A stretch of DNA of 64,000 nt from Teredinibacter sp. KSP-S5-2 (GCF_032773895.1 NZ_CP120416.1:4059001-4123000), one strand, 5' to 3'; counted from the first letter of the stretch, positions 55,268-64,000 are shown. Numbers and translations are program-made. Notes: generated by a model from the sequence alone, not told the origin.

Positions 55268-56841
55268 TCAGTACCTTCCTTTACGGAATCGTTAGCTTCT
55301 TCAGGAGCATTTACCGGGAATTCGATTTTAAACAGGGTTCCCTCACCAACCTTGGAAATAACTTCAATACTGCCACCCAATACTCCGGTAACAATGTTAT
55401 GCACAATGTGCATACCTAAACCATTGCCCCCTTCCCCCAGTTTAGTGGTGAAGAAGGGGTCAAATATTCGCTTCAGATTTTCTTCCGGTATGCCAACGCC
55501 ATCATCACTGATTTCCAGGTTCACAACTTTATCAGTATGAACAACCTTGAGTTTTATATTGCCCTCTTCCCGGTCTTCAAATGCATGAATAAGTGCGTTG
55601 TTTAATAAATTGGTAATAATCTGTCCCAGAGGGCCAGGGTAACTATCAAGCTCAACCTCACCTTCCATCTCAAGATCTACGGTGTAGGGTGTATGCTTGA
55701 ACATCGGAGAAAGCGTAACACGTGTTTCACGCAGCATTTCGCCCAAACGGAATTTCCTACGGTTCGCAGATGCACGGTCTACCGCCACCTGCTTGAAGCT
55801 GCTGACGAGTTCCGATGCTTTTTCCAGACTCGCACACACCAAGTGTGAACCTTCTTCCATCTCCAGAATGTATCTATCCAAAGCAGAGCGAGTCATACCC
55901 TCATTCATTTTTCGGCGAATAGAACGGGTAGCATCGGAAAGAGAAGACGCGACAGTTAAACCGTTGCCAATAGGCGTATTCAGTTCATGTGAGACACCGG
56001 CAACCAAAGATCCCAATGCCGCAAGCTTCTCTGACTGAACCAGATTCCCCTGAGTCACTTGTAATTGATCCAGAGTATCTTTTAGCTCCTTATTTAAGTC
56101 CACCAACTCCGTCGTGCGCTCACGTACACGATCTTCCAGAGTGGTAAAAGATTCCTGCAACGACTCTCTCATTTTTTCCAGTTCGTGTCGTAACACACCG
56201 AACTCATCGTTATTCATTTCCGGTATGGATGTTTTTAAGTCGCCACCCGCAATCCCGGATGCAGCCGTCTTCAATTTGCTCAATGGCGCAATCACACGAA
56301 TCTGCAGGAAGTAACTGATTAACCCTAAGGAAAAGACCAACTGAATAACGATTATCGTTAACAGACGGCTGGTTTCGTTCTTAGCTATTTGTTGCGCCAA
56401 CTTAAGGCTGTAAACCAAGGCAACTGAACCTATGATCTCGCCTTCAAACTCGATATCACGCTTTAACCGAATACTGTTTTCGTTTTCTTCAAAGTCCGGA
56501 CTGGTGTACTCGAGAAAGATACCATGCTCAACGTCCGTCACAATGACTCTCAGAACGGACGGATCGATTTTGACGCTGTTCAGCAAGGGTTCCCCTGCCG
56601 ACGTGGAAATAGTCCACAACGGCATAGTCATGCCAGCTTGTAAAAGATCAATATAGTTTTCTGCTTTTGATTTTATTTCGAGGTTTATCGTCTTCTGGTA
56701 ATTTTCATCGATCAACAGCCAACCTGCCCCAGCAGCAGGAAGCACAACAGAGATAAAGACCACAATACTCAAAAAACGCTGGAGATTCTGAGCTTTACTC
56801 TTGTACCCAAAAACCTTTTTAAAATGGTTTACTAAAGACAT
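55264..56841 (-). CDS. Sensor histidine kinase paired with the EAL response regulator
   Basis: About 525 residues from ATG 56841; the frame is open to 56877. Two membrane segments (about 25-45 and 155-175) flank a ~110-residue periplasmic sensor; HAMP (about 180-235), coiled coil, then HisKA with GVSHELNTPIGNG (phospho-His) and HATPase with NLLNNALIHAF, DDGVGIP and GNGLGMHIV. The 4-base overlap with the RR gene means translational coupling: this kinase controls the EAL protein. A solute-binding protein gene is divergent next to it. Confidence 0.92.
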   Translation of the reverse strand: MSLVNHFKKVFGYKSKAQNLQRFLSIVVFISVVLPAAGAGWLLIDENYQKTINLEIKSKAENYIDLLQAGMTMPLWTISTSAGEPLLNSVKIDPSVLRVIVTDVEHGIFLEYTSPDFEENENSIRLKRDIEFEGEIIGSVALVYSLKLAQQIAKNETSRLLTIIVIQLVFSLGLISYFLQIRVIAPLSKLKTAASGIAGGDLKTSIPEMNNDEFGVLRHELEKMRESLQESFTTLEDRVRERTTELVDLNKELKDTLDQLQVTQGNLVQSEKLAALGSLVAGVSHELNTPIGNGLTVASSLSDATRSIRRKMNEGMTRSALDRYILEMEEGSHLVCASLEKASELVSSFKQVAVDRASANRRKFRLGEMLRETRVTLSPMFKHTPYTVDLEMEGEVELDSYPGPLGQIITNLLNNALIHAFEDREEGNIKLKVVHTDKVVNLEISDDGVGIPEENLKRIFDPFFTTKLGEGGNGLGMHIVHNIVTGVLGGSIEVISKVGEGTLFKIEFPVNAPEEANDSVKEGTE

Positions 56842-57150
56842 CGACCCGCGAAGCTCACCTATAGTCAAAATGCGCAATCAGATATAATACAAACGAATAT
56901 AAAGCCTCAGAATATGCCGGCAAATTCATAACTAGCTTCTATTCAAATAACATTTGTTAATAAACTATAGTTCAGTCCCGGCGATTGTTGACAAAACTAT
57001 TGACGCTTATCTCATTTTTCATTCTTCGCCGAATTTACACCCTATCCATCCTAAACATTTAAGCGACATTCATTTACAATAGTCTGAACCGTTAAAGCGC
57101 ATTACTATAACTATTTCACTAAAACATCATAAATAATTCAGTACTTAAGC

Positions 57151-58059
57151 ATGGCAGCCAAGATCATTTTCGGCAAAAGAACCTCGTGTTTAACTCAGGT
57201 ATTGCTGGGTTGCTTGCTTATTGCCCAAACAGTCCACTCTTCCGAAGTAAAGTACTGGAGTGAAAGCCACAGCCTTGGGATTCAGCCGTACCAGACAGAA
57301 ATTATTGAAAAGGCACTGGATCTATCTCGGGATAAATTTGGCCCTTATTCTCTCTCTATCGAGACTCGCTTATTTAGCTCACAACGATCAAAGGTTGAAG
57401 CTGAGAAAGGGCATGCTATCAATTTGATGTTTACATCAGAATGGGAGGGCTCCCATGTTGAAGCAGATAAAATTGAAAAAATACACCACCCATTTTTAAA
57501 AGGATCGTTAGGTTTTCGTAGCTGTATCATTCATAAAAACCAACTCAGCAGATTTAATGAGATAAAAACGGAGGAATCCGCAAAAGGTATTTCTCTAATA
57601 CAAGGTAAAGATTGGCTGGATACGGATATCTATAAATCTGCGGGCTATCAAGTTACAACTGTCGATAGCTTTAGCAGCATGCTGTATATGATTGAACGAA
57701 ATCGAGTGGATTGTTTTCCGCTGAGCGTACTGGAAATTGACGCGGTGTTAAACCACTATAAGGAAGAGTTTCCAAACCTGACGATTGCACCCAACTTTTA
57801 TTTCTTTTACCCGCTAAGAGTTTACCTCGCCATTCCCAAAACAGAACCGCTACTACTGCAGAGAATGCGCTACGGCATTAATCGTCTCAGCGCATCCGGT
57901 AAAATTGATAAACTCTATAATCGATACTATGGCAAGCAGCACATCAATCTGGGCAAGAAAGAGGCAAGACTCTTTATTATGCCTAACCCTTATTTAACTG
58001 CAGAAACCAATCATCAGTATATTGATGAGTTTAAGAAACATTCGAAGTTAGCAAACTAG
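57151..58059 (+). CDS. Periplasmic solute-binding-like protein
   Basis: A 302-residue exported protein with a signal peptide (residues ~14-30, VLLGCLLIAQTVHS). It resembles the family-3 solute-binding fold: two lobes with FLKGSLGFRSCII in the first and MRYGINRLSASGKIDKLYNRYYG near the end. There are no transporter genes next to it; the nearest neighbour is the divergent kinase gene. It may supply ligand to that kinase; this is inference. Family assignment is by fold-like pattern only. Confidence 0.65.
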   Translation: MAAKIIFGKRTSCLTQVLLGCLLIAQTVHSSEVKYWSESHSLGIQPYQTEIIEKALDLSRDKFGPYSLSIETRLFSSQRSKVEAEKGHAINLMFTSEWEGSHVEADKIEKIHHPFLKGSLGFRSCIIHKNQLSRFNEIKTEESAKGISLIQGKDWLDTDIYKSAGYQVTTVDSFSSMLYMIERNRVDCFPLSVLEIDAVLNHYKEEFPNLTIAPNFYFFYPLRVYLAIPKTEPLLLQRMRYGINRLSASGKIDKLYNRYYGKQHINLGKKEARLFIMPNPYLTAETNHQYIDEFKKHSKLAN

Positions 58060-58558
58060 CGCGATTGTAAGTTTCAAATTTATCCCCAATCATTTATATA
58101 CCTAGCCGGCACTCCTGCAAAAACACAAACGCTTACCTGCAAACACTTTCAAATTCGCAGAACCATTATGTTTATCAATTAAGAATATTCTGGTAGAAAA
58201 TTCGCAAGCACGTTAGGAGCGCTCTAAATTCATACGCAACTGAAGTTATATATGGCTGCGCCTTGTCTGCTATAAAAAATAGTTCGATCCAAGAGCACTC
58301 AACACAGAGAAGCTTGTCACCACCTTTTTTAAGAGACATTTTTAGCGTTAGAAACAAAATACGGCATGACAATGGGATAAATAGATTTAGAAATATAGAC
58401 ATGGCTTTGGAGTATATTTCTATTAAAAAGAACCCCGAGTTAAATAGTTACTGCTTTTATTCAGATGACCTGTAAGTCTGAAACGAAAAAAGCCACCCAT
58501 AGAGAGTGGCTTTATCAAGGAAGGAATATCCCGACCAGATTTAGGCGGGATTTTTTAA
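58060..58558. other. Gene-poor region between the solute-binding and GH9 genes
   Basis: Contains a TTG-started 70-codon frame (58263-58475) with no site or family match, not called as a gene. At its end are the two hairpins listed separately. Otherwise nothing recognised. Confidence 0.5.
58487..58557. terminator. Double terminator downstream of the GH9 gene
   Basis: Hairpin AAAGCCAC (58489-58496) / GTGGCTTT (58506-58513) with an A run on its left, giving T6 on the minus strand: terminator of the GH9 gene. A second hairpin ATCCCG (58528-58533) / CGGGAT (58546-58551) ends in T6 on the plus strand, closing the other side. Confidence 0.75.
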
Positions 58559-60412
58559 CTATTTAACCATGACACTGGAAGCGTAAAGATACCAGGAACC
58601 ATGTGGCGTCCATTGTTCGACCCAACGCCAGTTTCCATAATCTTCGGCAGCCATCCAGTCAATTCCCCGGCCCTCTGGGTCTTCCATTTTACCGGTGATA
58701 CCATTTGATATACCGCCTTTTACCATAGCCCCGCCACTTTCTGAATAAGCAGGGTTTTTCACTCCAAAACCGTAGAGCATGCAAAGGTCATAAGGGTTTT
58801 TGCCCAAGATCCAATCCATACTGGACTGTGCAAACACTTCCAACTCTCCCGCGAACTCAACCAGATCTGCCTGATCAGATTTCGCGAACAGTTCTTTTGC
58901 CAATGTCGCAGCTGAAGCCAATGAGGCTAGACGAGCACTTTCACCCTGCCACCAATAACCGGTTTCGTTGTTATGTGGAACAAAAAAGCCTTCCAAGACA
59001 CCGCTGGTATAAGTTTGTTTTTCAAAATCAAACGTCTGGAAATTTTGTCTGGGGTAATTAAAGGGGTTCGCCACTTTTTTATCCAGAGCAAGTTGGTAAC
59101 GAAGTGCTTTTTCAACAACGGCTTCGACGTTTTTACGCGCTACATCGTCAGTTTCTACCTCTCGATATTGCAAAAGGGCAACAACTGGCATACCCGCTTC
59201 TACGGCATGATAATAAGGACGAACTTTACCATCCGCGATGAAATAGCCCTCATCGCCCATTCGACCAAGAAGCGAACTGGCACGCTGGCGCGCGTAAGCA
59301 AAGTATTCGTCTTTCTGTGTTGATTTGTACAACTCAATTGCTGCAATCAACGCAGTGTAGTCATCAATGATATTTTCTTTTCCATCATCGCAATATTTAA
59401 GGTTGTTAACCTTTAAGTGAGCAAACGCAGTTTCCGCGTCCGCCAAATATTGCTCGGCAGTAAATTCACTGGCAAATCCGGTTTCCTTCTTCAAGCGATA
59501 ACCACGAGCCAACGCGGCAATGGCGATGGCACCACCCTCACGGAAAGCCGCCTGGTAATTTGGCGTGTACTCACCCTCTAAACCTTTATAACCTGTAATA
59601 TAACGATTTTGATCCATACCCCAACGATCGAATACTGTTGCATAAAAGTATCCGTCTTTACTCAAGATACGGTGTAAATAATCCGTTCCCCAGAATGCTT
59701 CTTCGAGTACCTTATCCGTTAGGCCCAATTGCTTAAATTGCTCTCCCGCATTTTCATAAGCAGACATAATAGACCAAGCAATAAATGAACCTTGCTGAGG
59801 CGTGAAATAATTTGAGTAGGAAAGATGCGAGAGGTACTTACCAGTTTCACCACCAGCATCATTCCAGCCGCCATACACATTGATCAACTCACCAGTATCA
59901 ATAATTGGAATCGCTTTATCTCGCTCACTGGTATTGCGATTAATCACAAAGTATTTAAAGACGTCTGTCATTGTCAGGTTAAACAATGCGTTCTTCGCCA
60001 CATTGAAGGCAGGGGAAGTTGTTTTGCTTCCGTTTGCCAGGGTAGCTTGTAATTTAAATGTGCCTGATTGTTGAACAGAAGAGAAATCCACTGTGTAATG
60101 TTTTTTGCCTTTTCCCCATTCGGTAAAAGACTGACTTGCTACCGCGTCTAGGTTAGCAATGGTTTCCCCGTTTTGATCAACGAGAGAAACAGAAGACAAT
60201 TGTTGGTCATCATCCGTAACCACGACGGCGTTTTTGGCTCCGTCAATATCAAACGCTACCTGATTAACGTGGATGCTTACTGCAGCATCACTTGGACGCA
60301 ATGATTGAGTTTGTGACTGGGGATGATCCTGATTGGACCCGCAAGATACGAGCGAGAGCAGAAAAGTGCAAAGAAGCCCAATGCAGAGGAAGCTTGTAAA
60401 TCGTTGTTTCAT
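58559..60412 (-). CDS. Glycoside hydrolase family 9 lipoprotein
   Basis: A 617-residue lipoprotein (lipobox LVSC, Cys24) with an N-terminal CelD_N-type Ig-like domain (about 45-140) and a GH9 (alpha/alpha)6 barrel from about 150. The catalytic-base region reads GGWNDAGGETGKYLSH (about 181), closer to the GH9 exo-acting (glucosaminidase/cellodextrinase-like) subgroup than to endoglucanases. C-terminal WTPHGSWYLYA is present. Cell-bound, presumably trimming oligosaccharides. AAGAGGG lies five bases before the ATG. Its promoter carries the ROK-regulon element. Confidence 0.9.
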   Translation of the reverse strand: MKQRFTSFLCIGLLCTFLLSLVSCGSNQDHPQSQTQSLRPSDAAVSIHVNQVAFDIDGAKNAVVVTDDDQQLSSVSLVDQNGETIANLDAVASQSFTEWGKGKKHYTVDFSSVQQSGTFKLQATLANGSKTTSPAFNVAKNALFNLTMTDVFKYFVINRNTSERDKAIPIIDTGELINVYGGWNDAGGETGKYLSHLSYSNYFTPQQGSFIAWSIMSAYENAGEQFKQLGLTDKVLEEAFWGTDYLHRILSKDGYFYATVFDRWGMDQNRYITGYKGLEGEYTPNYQAAFREGGAIAIAALARGYRLKKETGFASEFTAEQYLADAETAFAHLKVNNLKYCDDGKENIIDDYTALIAAIELYKSTQKDEYFAYARQRASSLLGRMGDEGYFIADGKVRPYYHAVEAGMPVVALLQYREVETDDVARKNVEAVVEKALRYQLALDKKVANPFNYPRQNFQTFDFEKQTYTSGVLEGFFVPHNNETGYWWQGESARLASLASAATLAKELFAKSDQADLVEFAGELEVFAQSSMDWILGKNPYDLCMLYGFGVKNPAYSESGGAMVKGGISNGITGKMEDPEGRGIDWMAAEDYGNWRWVEQWTPHGSWYLYASSVMVK

Positions 60413-60584
60413 GACGACCCTCTTGGAAAAAAGCGCCTAACTGGCTGCGAGCATTAGCCAGTTAGGACTAAGCAATAAAAAGGACAAAAAGACGCTTCCT
60501 AGTGATAAAGCATCTTCTCAGTCCACAAGTAAGAAACAAAACACTCACCTGAAGACAAGCAAGACCACACACCTTGCTGTCTCC

Positions 60585-60614
60585 ATAATATGCGCCATAT
60601 TGAACCACTGTCAA
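60585..60614 (-). promoter_or_regulatory. Predicted promoter of the GH9 gene
   Basis: Minus strand TTGACA (60614-60609), 18-base spacer, TATTAT (60590-60585). The -35 forms the end of the shared 33-bp element. Transcription would start near 60578, with a leader of about 165 bases. Confidence 0.65.
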
Positions 60615-60641
60615 TACTTACAACCATTGGATTTATTTATT
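60609..60641 (-). promoter_or_regulatory. Shared 33-bp ROK-regulon element, copy 1
   Basis: On the minus strand the element contains AATAAATA, ATC, AATG, TTGTA and TATTGACA at fixed offsets, ending in the GH9 -35. It matches copy 2 (62313-62345) at 28 of 33 positions. Confidence 0.7.
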
Positions 60642-60704
60642 AATCTATCAATAATCGCAATTAGCCAATAACTTATGCCAAGGATAGTATTAAATGCAGT
60701 GAAA

Positions 60705-60722
60705 AATAGACCAAAGTCTATT
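60705..60722. repeat. Perfect 18-bp dyad upstream of the GH9 promoter
   Basis: AATAGAC-CAAA-GTCTATT (60705-60722), about 90 bases upstream of the GH9 -35. It could be a second operator. No recognised factor. Confidence 0.4.
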
Positions 60723-60857
60723 CAAGTTAAAAATCCAGAGCCATTTTGTCCGTGAATACAAAGATACGCGTTTGAGACAGCCTCTCAGTCATAAGAGAGG
60801 CTTGATAGAGAATGATGCACTCCCCGCACAAACTTGCAGGGGGAAAGATTTCGGCAA

Positions 60858-62111
60858 CTATAAGCGTCCTACTTTGGGGCGATTGTTCCGCCTTAACAGA
60901 CCTTCAGCAGCGGCTTCTCGATGGTCTTCGTTGTGGAGAACATCCAGGCGCGGTGCCATCATTTCATAAATAGGTAAAACCGCCGCACCCAGTATGGAAC
61001 TCTCTTCCTGATGATGAGCGAGCAACACGCGGTGTTCAGGGTCTGCAATCCCACCCCTGACAGAGTTCAACCAGGGCCTTGCGTCTTTCAGTAGTTTTTC
61101 CACGATGGCCTTCGGAGCCGTCCCACCAATAATAATGGTTTCCGGGTCGAGCATATTTTCAATCACACACACTGCATTGCGCAGATGCAAGCAAGCTTGC
61201 TGACACCATGATTCCAGCACCGGATCAGACTCAGCCAACAGTCCTTCCAACTGATCGGTTCTCGGAGCCAGTAACCCCTGAGATTCGTAATACTCACTCA
61301 GAGCGTGCAATGAAACGTAGCGCTCAAGACAACCCCGGTTTCCGCAGTAACACGGCTTGCCGTCCGGAAAAATCGGAATATGGCCAAACTCCGTTGCGTT
61401 GCCGTTTGCCCCTTGATAAGCCGAATGACCAGTGACCAACACACCACCGGTACCGATACCAAAGTGGATATAGAAGAAACTGCGTAAGTTTTTGGCGGCA
61501 CCAAACAGTGATTCACCCAAGGCACCAGCCACACTGTCCACGCTATAGAAAACGTGATAGCCCGACCTTTCGTGCAACTCATCCAACACACTTAAATCCT
61601 TCCAACCTTCAAATGCTGTTGGACCAACAAAGCTCAGCTCCTTGGCATCGAACGGGCCAGGTAGAGAAACGCCTATTCCCCATATCGTCGCATCCATTTC
61701 GACCGAGGATTTGAGTTTCTCGATCATGCTCAACATTGTTTGCAAACACAGTTGTGGGTCATTGGTATCGACTTCAGCCCTCTCCATCGCCAGAATTTCC
61801 CCCACCAAATTCACCATCGCTGCAGAGGCATGACCAGACTCAAGATAGATGCCAATAGACATCCCCCCCTTGGGGTTCAAGGCAAAAGCAATAGGAGGTT
61901 GGCCACGGGATTTCTCCACTTTACGCCGCTTGGAAATAATGACCCCGATAGATTCCAGTTCCTGTGTGATATTTGCAACTGTTTGCGGGCTCAACGAAAC
62001 CAGATCAACGATCTCCTTACGGGATATTTCCCCTGCCCGCCGAATCACATCCAAAACAATTCGTCGGTTATATGGCGCACTGGATTGCTGGCTTGTGCCT
62101 CTTGATACCAT
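60858..62111 (-). CDS. ROK family transcriptional repressor
   Basis: A 417-residue ROK regulator from ATG 62111 (MVSRGTSQQ then NRRIVLDVIRRAGEISR), with GGGGGAG close upstream; the longer GTG start at 62189 is not supported. HTH about 20-70 (LVSLSPQTVANITQEL). The ROK kinase-like domain has the zinc motif HIPIFPDGKPCYCGNRGCLE and GIGTGGVLVTG, so it could bind a sugar or phosphosugar inducer. It lies between the GH9 and pfkB genes, both carrying a shared element, and is the likely regulator of both. Confidence 0.92.
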   Translation of the reverse strand: MVSRGTSQQSSAPYNRRIVLDVIRRAGEISRKEIVDLVSLSPQTVANITQELESIGVIISKRRKVEKSRGQPPIAFALNPKGGMSIGIYLESGHASAAMVNLVGEILAMERAEVDTNDPQLCLQTMLSMIEKLKSSVEMDATIWGIGVSLPGPFDAKELSFVGPTAFEGWKDLSVLDELHERSGYHVFYSVDSVAGALGESLFGAAKNLRSFFYIHFGIGTGGVLVTGHSAYQGANGNATEFGHIPIFPDGKPCYCGNRGCLERYVSLHALSEYYESQGLLAPRTDQLEGLLAESDPVLESWCQQACLHLRNAVCVIENMLDPETIIIGGTAPKAIVEKLLKDARPWLNSVRGGIADPEHRVLLAHHQEESSILGAAVLPIYEMMAPRLDVLHNEDHREAAAEGLLRRNNRPKVGRL

Positions 62112-62312
62112 TAACTCCCCCAAAATCCTGATTTGATAATTATTAAAGCCCGTGCTGGAAATCTTCGTACCACGTTCCAGCAAATTCACTTCTATTGTTA
62201 GATGAGTTTCCGATCAATGAAACAAAGGCTGTGTCGGTGTGTTCTAGCCGTATTCGAAAGGAATATTAGTGGATTATAACTTAATCAACCTAAGCCGATA
62301 AGATATCTATCA

Positions 62313-62345
62313 AATAAATACATCTAATGATTGTATTTATTGACA
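62313..62345 (+). promoter_or_regulatory. Shared 33-bp ROK-regulon element, copy 2
   Basis: Core is an imperfect palindrome: AATAAATACA (62313-62322) and TGTATTTATT (62332-62341), perfect 10-bp arms with nine-base spacer, running into TTGACA (62340-62345). It overlaps the predicted pfkB -35, so repressor binding would block transcription. Confidence 0.75.
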
Positions 62346-62368
62346 AGAACATTATAAATCGCTTAAAT
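62340..62368 (+). promoter_or_regulatory. Predicted promoter of pfkB-MFS operon
   Basis: TTGACA (62340-62345), 17-base spacer, TTAAAT (62363-62368). Leader of about 110 bases to the ATG at 62489. The -10 is weak. Confidence 0.55.
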
Positions 62369-62488
62369 GTCTATCAACACAGGCTGTTTTTTTGCACTAG
62401 AGGCAGAACGACCCCTTTTATCAGCTGTCGAGCTTCTCTCTGCGAACAACAGACAAACTAGCAAATCATCTCAGGAGCTTTTGCAGTA

Positions 62489-63442
62489 ATGAGTCCTAGT
62501 TCTCCCAAACTCACCATCATTGGCGATGTTGGCGTCGATGTTATCCTTGGGCCAATTAACGACTGGCCAGAAATCGGTACCGAAACCATTACTGAAAAAC
62601 ATGAACTCAGGCCTGGTGGTTCGGCATGTAATACCGCTCTAGCATTAAACTATGTGGGAGGTGAGTACACCTTGCTTTCCCTGGTTGGCAACAATCACTT
62701 TGGTAAATGGCTCTCATCTCACTTTGCCAATACCAACAGCTATTTCAGCGAGTGCAATCAACCGACAACAATGTCTGTTTGTTTAACTCACTCCTGCTCT
62801 GAACGCACTATTTTTACAACCAAGGGGCACCTTGAGCATATGGAATACGAGCACGCGGTCGCCAGATTGGCCCCTGCTCAGTCAGACAAGGATATTGTTT
62901 TACTTACCGGCGTATTCCTGACCCCCAAACTCCGAACCACCTATATCCAACTCCTTAAGCATCTTCATGATCTGGGTTATCAAGTTGCGCTGGATACTGG
63001 CTGGCCCACGGGAGGATGGAACGCTGAAGTTCGACGTGAAGTTCTGGAATGGCTACCCTACATTAACCACCTACTGGTAAATAAAATCGAAGCGTTTAAC
63101 TTAGCCGACACACAAGACATATCCGCAGCAATGGATATGATCCATGAATGCATGCCTGAAGGCGCTACCCTGGTAGTCAAACTGGGCTCCGAAGGTTCAA
63201 TGGGAAGGCAAAACGGCAACACAGTTACCGCCAAGGCTCAGCCCGTTGAAGTACAAGACTCGATCGGTGCAGGAGACTCCTTTAATGCAGGCTATCTTCA
63301 CGCACGCATTCTCGGATTAGACTTGTACACATCATTGGAAACCGGTTGCAATCTGGCTTCCACAGTCATCAGTCGAAGCCCAAGAGGCGATATTCGCGAC
63401 GGTGAACTGGCAGTGCTGGCAGAAACTAAAATTACAGCTTAA
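62489..63442 (+). CDS. PfkB family carbohydrate kinase
   Basis: A 317-residue ribokinase-like enzyme. N-terminal IIGDVGVDVILG and PGGSACNTALAL, and the C-terminal anion-hole/catalytic signature DSIGAGDSFNAGY (about 257-269, catalytic Asp in GAGD). Phosphorylates a sugar or nucleoside; the partner carrier and GH9 suggest the hydrolysis product of the glycosidase. A CAGGAG site is upstream. Followed by an MFS gene after 29 bases. Confidence 0.92.
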   Translation: MSPSSPKLTIIGDVGVDVILGPINDWPEIGTETITEKHELRPGGSACNTALALNYVGGEYTLLSLVGNNHFGKWLSSHFANTNSYFSECNQPTTMSVCLTHSCSERTIFTTKGHLEHMEYEHAVARLAPAQSDKDIVLLTGVFLTPKLRTTYIQLLKHLHDLGYQVALDTGWPTGGWNAEVRREVLEWLPYINHLLVNKIEAFNLADTQDISAAMDMIHECMPEGATLVVKLGSEGSMGRQNGNTVTAKAQPVEVQDSIGAGDSFNAGYLHARILGLDLYTSLETGCNLASTVISRSPRGDIRDGELAVLAETKITA

Positions 63443-63471
63443 ATTATCCGTTCTTCAACGAGGCTAAGGCT

Positions 63472-64000
63472 ATGAAAAACAATAATATGATCGTACTCTT
63501 CATCCTCTGCCTGTGGTTTGTCATTTCGTTTGTCACCAATATTTTAGGGCCCTTGATGCCACTAATTATTGAGGGCTTTGAAATCAACAACACCATGGCG
63601 GGCTTTCTTCCGTTTTCTTTCTTCCTAGCCTACTTTTTGGTGTCGATCCCGGCAGGTGCGATGACAGAATCTATCGGCCCGAAAAAAGCCATGCTTCTAG
63701 CATTTAGCGTCAACTTGATAGGCACGGCAATTTTTTCAATCTTCCCTGTTTATGGTGCAGCACTAATCGCTCTATTCTTCATAGGAATGGGCATGGCGAT
63801 GCTTCAGGTAATCATCAATCCGCTAATGCGTACTGCTGGCGGTGAAGCCCATTTCGCCTTCTTCTCTGTTATGGGACAGTTGGTATTTGGTCTGGCCTCA
63901 TTTGTTAGTCCGTTTGTTTTCTCTGCTCTTATGGCCGAAATTGCGAAAGGTGACGCCAGCGCAATTGCGCAAACAGTTGCTAGCCTGACTCCTGAAAATC
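63472..64000 (+). CDS. MFS sugar transporter, N-terminal part (partial)
   Basis: A frame of at least 176 codons starting at ATG 63472 and running past the right edge. It has five or so membrane helices and MFS features: N-terminal WFVISFVTNILGPLMP, and the loop 2-3 motif GAMTESIGPKKAMLL. The family resembles FucP/GluP (FHS) sugar porters by order of helices, which is tentative. Co-transcribed with pfkB, so likely imports the same sugar. Its 3' end is outside the window. Confidence 0.85.
   Translation, partial: MKNNNMIVLFILCLWFVISFVTNILGPLMPLIIEGFEINNTMAGFLPFSFFLAYFLVSIPAGAMTESIGPKKAMLLAFSVNLIGTAIFSIFPVYGAALIALFFIGMGMAMLQVIINPLMRTAGGEAHFAFFSVMGQLVFGLASFVSPFVFSALMAEIAKGDASAIAQTVASLTPEN

Larger units (their letters stand above)
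60413..60857. other. Intergenic region between the GH9 and ROK genes
   Basis: About 445 bases holding the GH9 promoter and ROK element (60585-60641), a 7-bp dyad at 60705-60722, and an 8-bp hairpin AGCCTCTC / GAGAGGCT (60779-60786, 60795-60802) downstream of the ROK gene. No coding frame supported. Confidence 0.65.

Noticed and set aside
58263-58475. 70-codon TTG-started frame
   Set aside because: No ribosome site or recognisable family; it could be a decayed gene fragment, but evidence is too thin.

Overview
The window looks like chromosome of a free-living, motile, Gram-negative gammaproteobacterium. Gene neighbourhoods such as hisI-hisE-tatABC, xseB-ispA, bioB next to comF, PomA/PomB-type stators and the fpr/LysR divergent pair are typical of that class. 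The many c-di-GMP proteins, a SapC-family protein, a CE2-type esterase, a GH9 glycosidase and secreted Ig-like proteins suggest a (probably marine) polysaccharide degrader near Cellvibrionaceae; that placement is inference. No rRNA, tRNA, insertion sequence, prophage or CRISPR array was seen.

Layout. 1-5.4 kb: start of bioF, bioB, comF, a membrane PAS-GGDEF cyclase, srkA and yajQ. 5.6-8.2 kb: convergent HD-GYP and receiver-EAL genes. 8.4-12.7 kb: maeA, sapC, fpr and a divergent LysR gene. 12.8-17.4 kb: a large secreted Ig-like protein with a duplicated domain and an orphan low-complexity basic protein. 17.8-22.2 kb: Pho-box-controlled tandem alkaline phosphatases plus a secreted His-tailed protein. 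22.3-29.8 kb: hemB, a YdeP-like molybdopterin oxidoreductase, ClbS-like, polysaccharide deacetylase, GST, SMP-30 and HNH genes. 29.8-30.1 kb: a candidate small RNA. 30.4-32.9 kb: pomA-pomB-pilZ behind a FliA-like promoter. 33-36.5 kb: xseB-ispA and hisI-hisE-tatABC. 36.6-41 kb: an RND efflux pair. 41.2-45.8 kb: uncharacterised small proteins, an AEC carrier, the CE2-type esterase and metY. 45.9-49.4 kb: mipA-DUF3019-rstA-rstB-like operon. 49.8-53 kb: dtd and pxpABC. 53-58 kb: hybrid two-component/c-di-GMP operon with a divergent solute-binding protein. 58.5-64 kb: GH9, ROK repressor, PfkB kinase and the start of an MFS carrier.

How the genes work together. Three themes stand out. (1) c-di-GMP: one cyclase, one HD-GYP and two EAL proteins, a YajQ-family binder and a PilZ protein encoded with the flagellar stator. 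(2) Phosphate scavenging: two paralogous phosphatases, one soluble and one lipid-anchored, behind an 11-bp-phased Pho box array. (3) Sugar use: a near-identical 33-bp element overlapping a TTGACA -35 lies upstream of both the GH9 gene and the pfkB-MFS operon, which probably defines the local ROK regulon. This is the strongest new regulatory inference in the window. Other non-coding signals are a BirA operator at bioB, a perfect 11-bp dyad between fpr and its LysR neighbour, an OmpR-type repeat upstream of mipA and a ~200-nt small RNA candidate.
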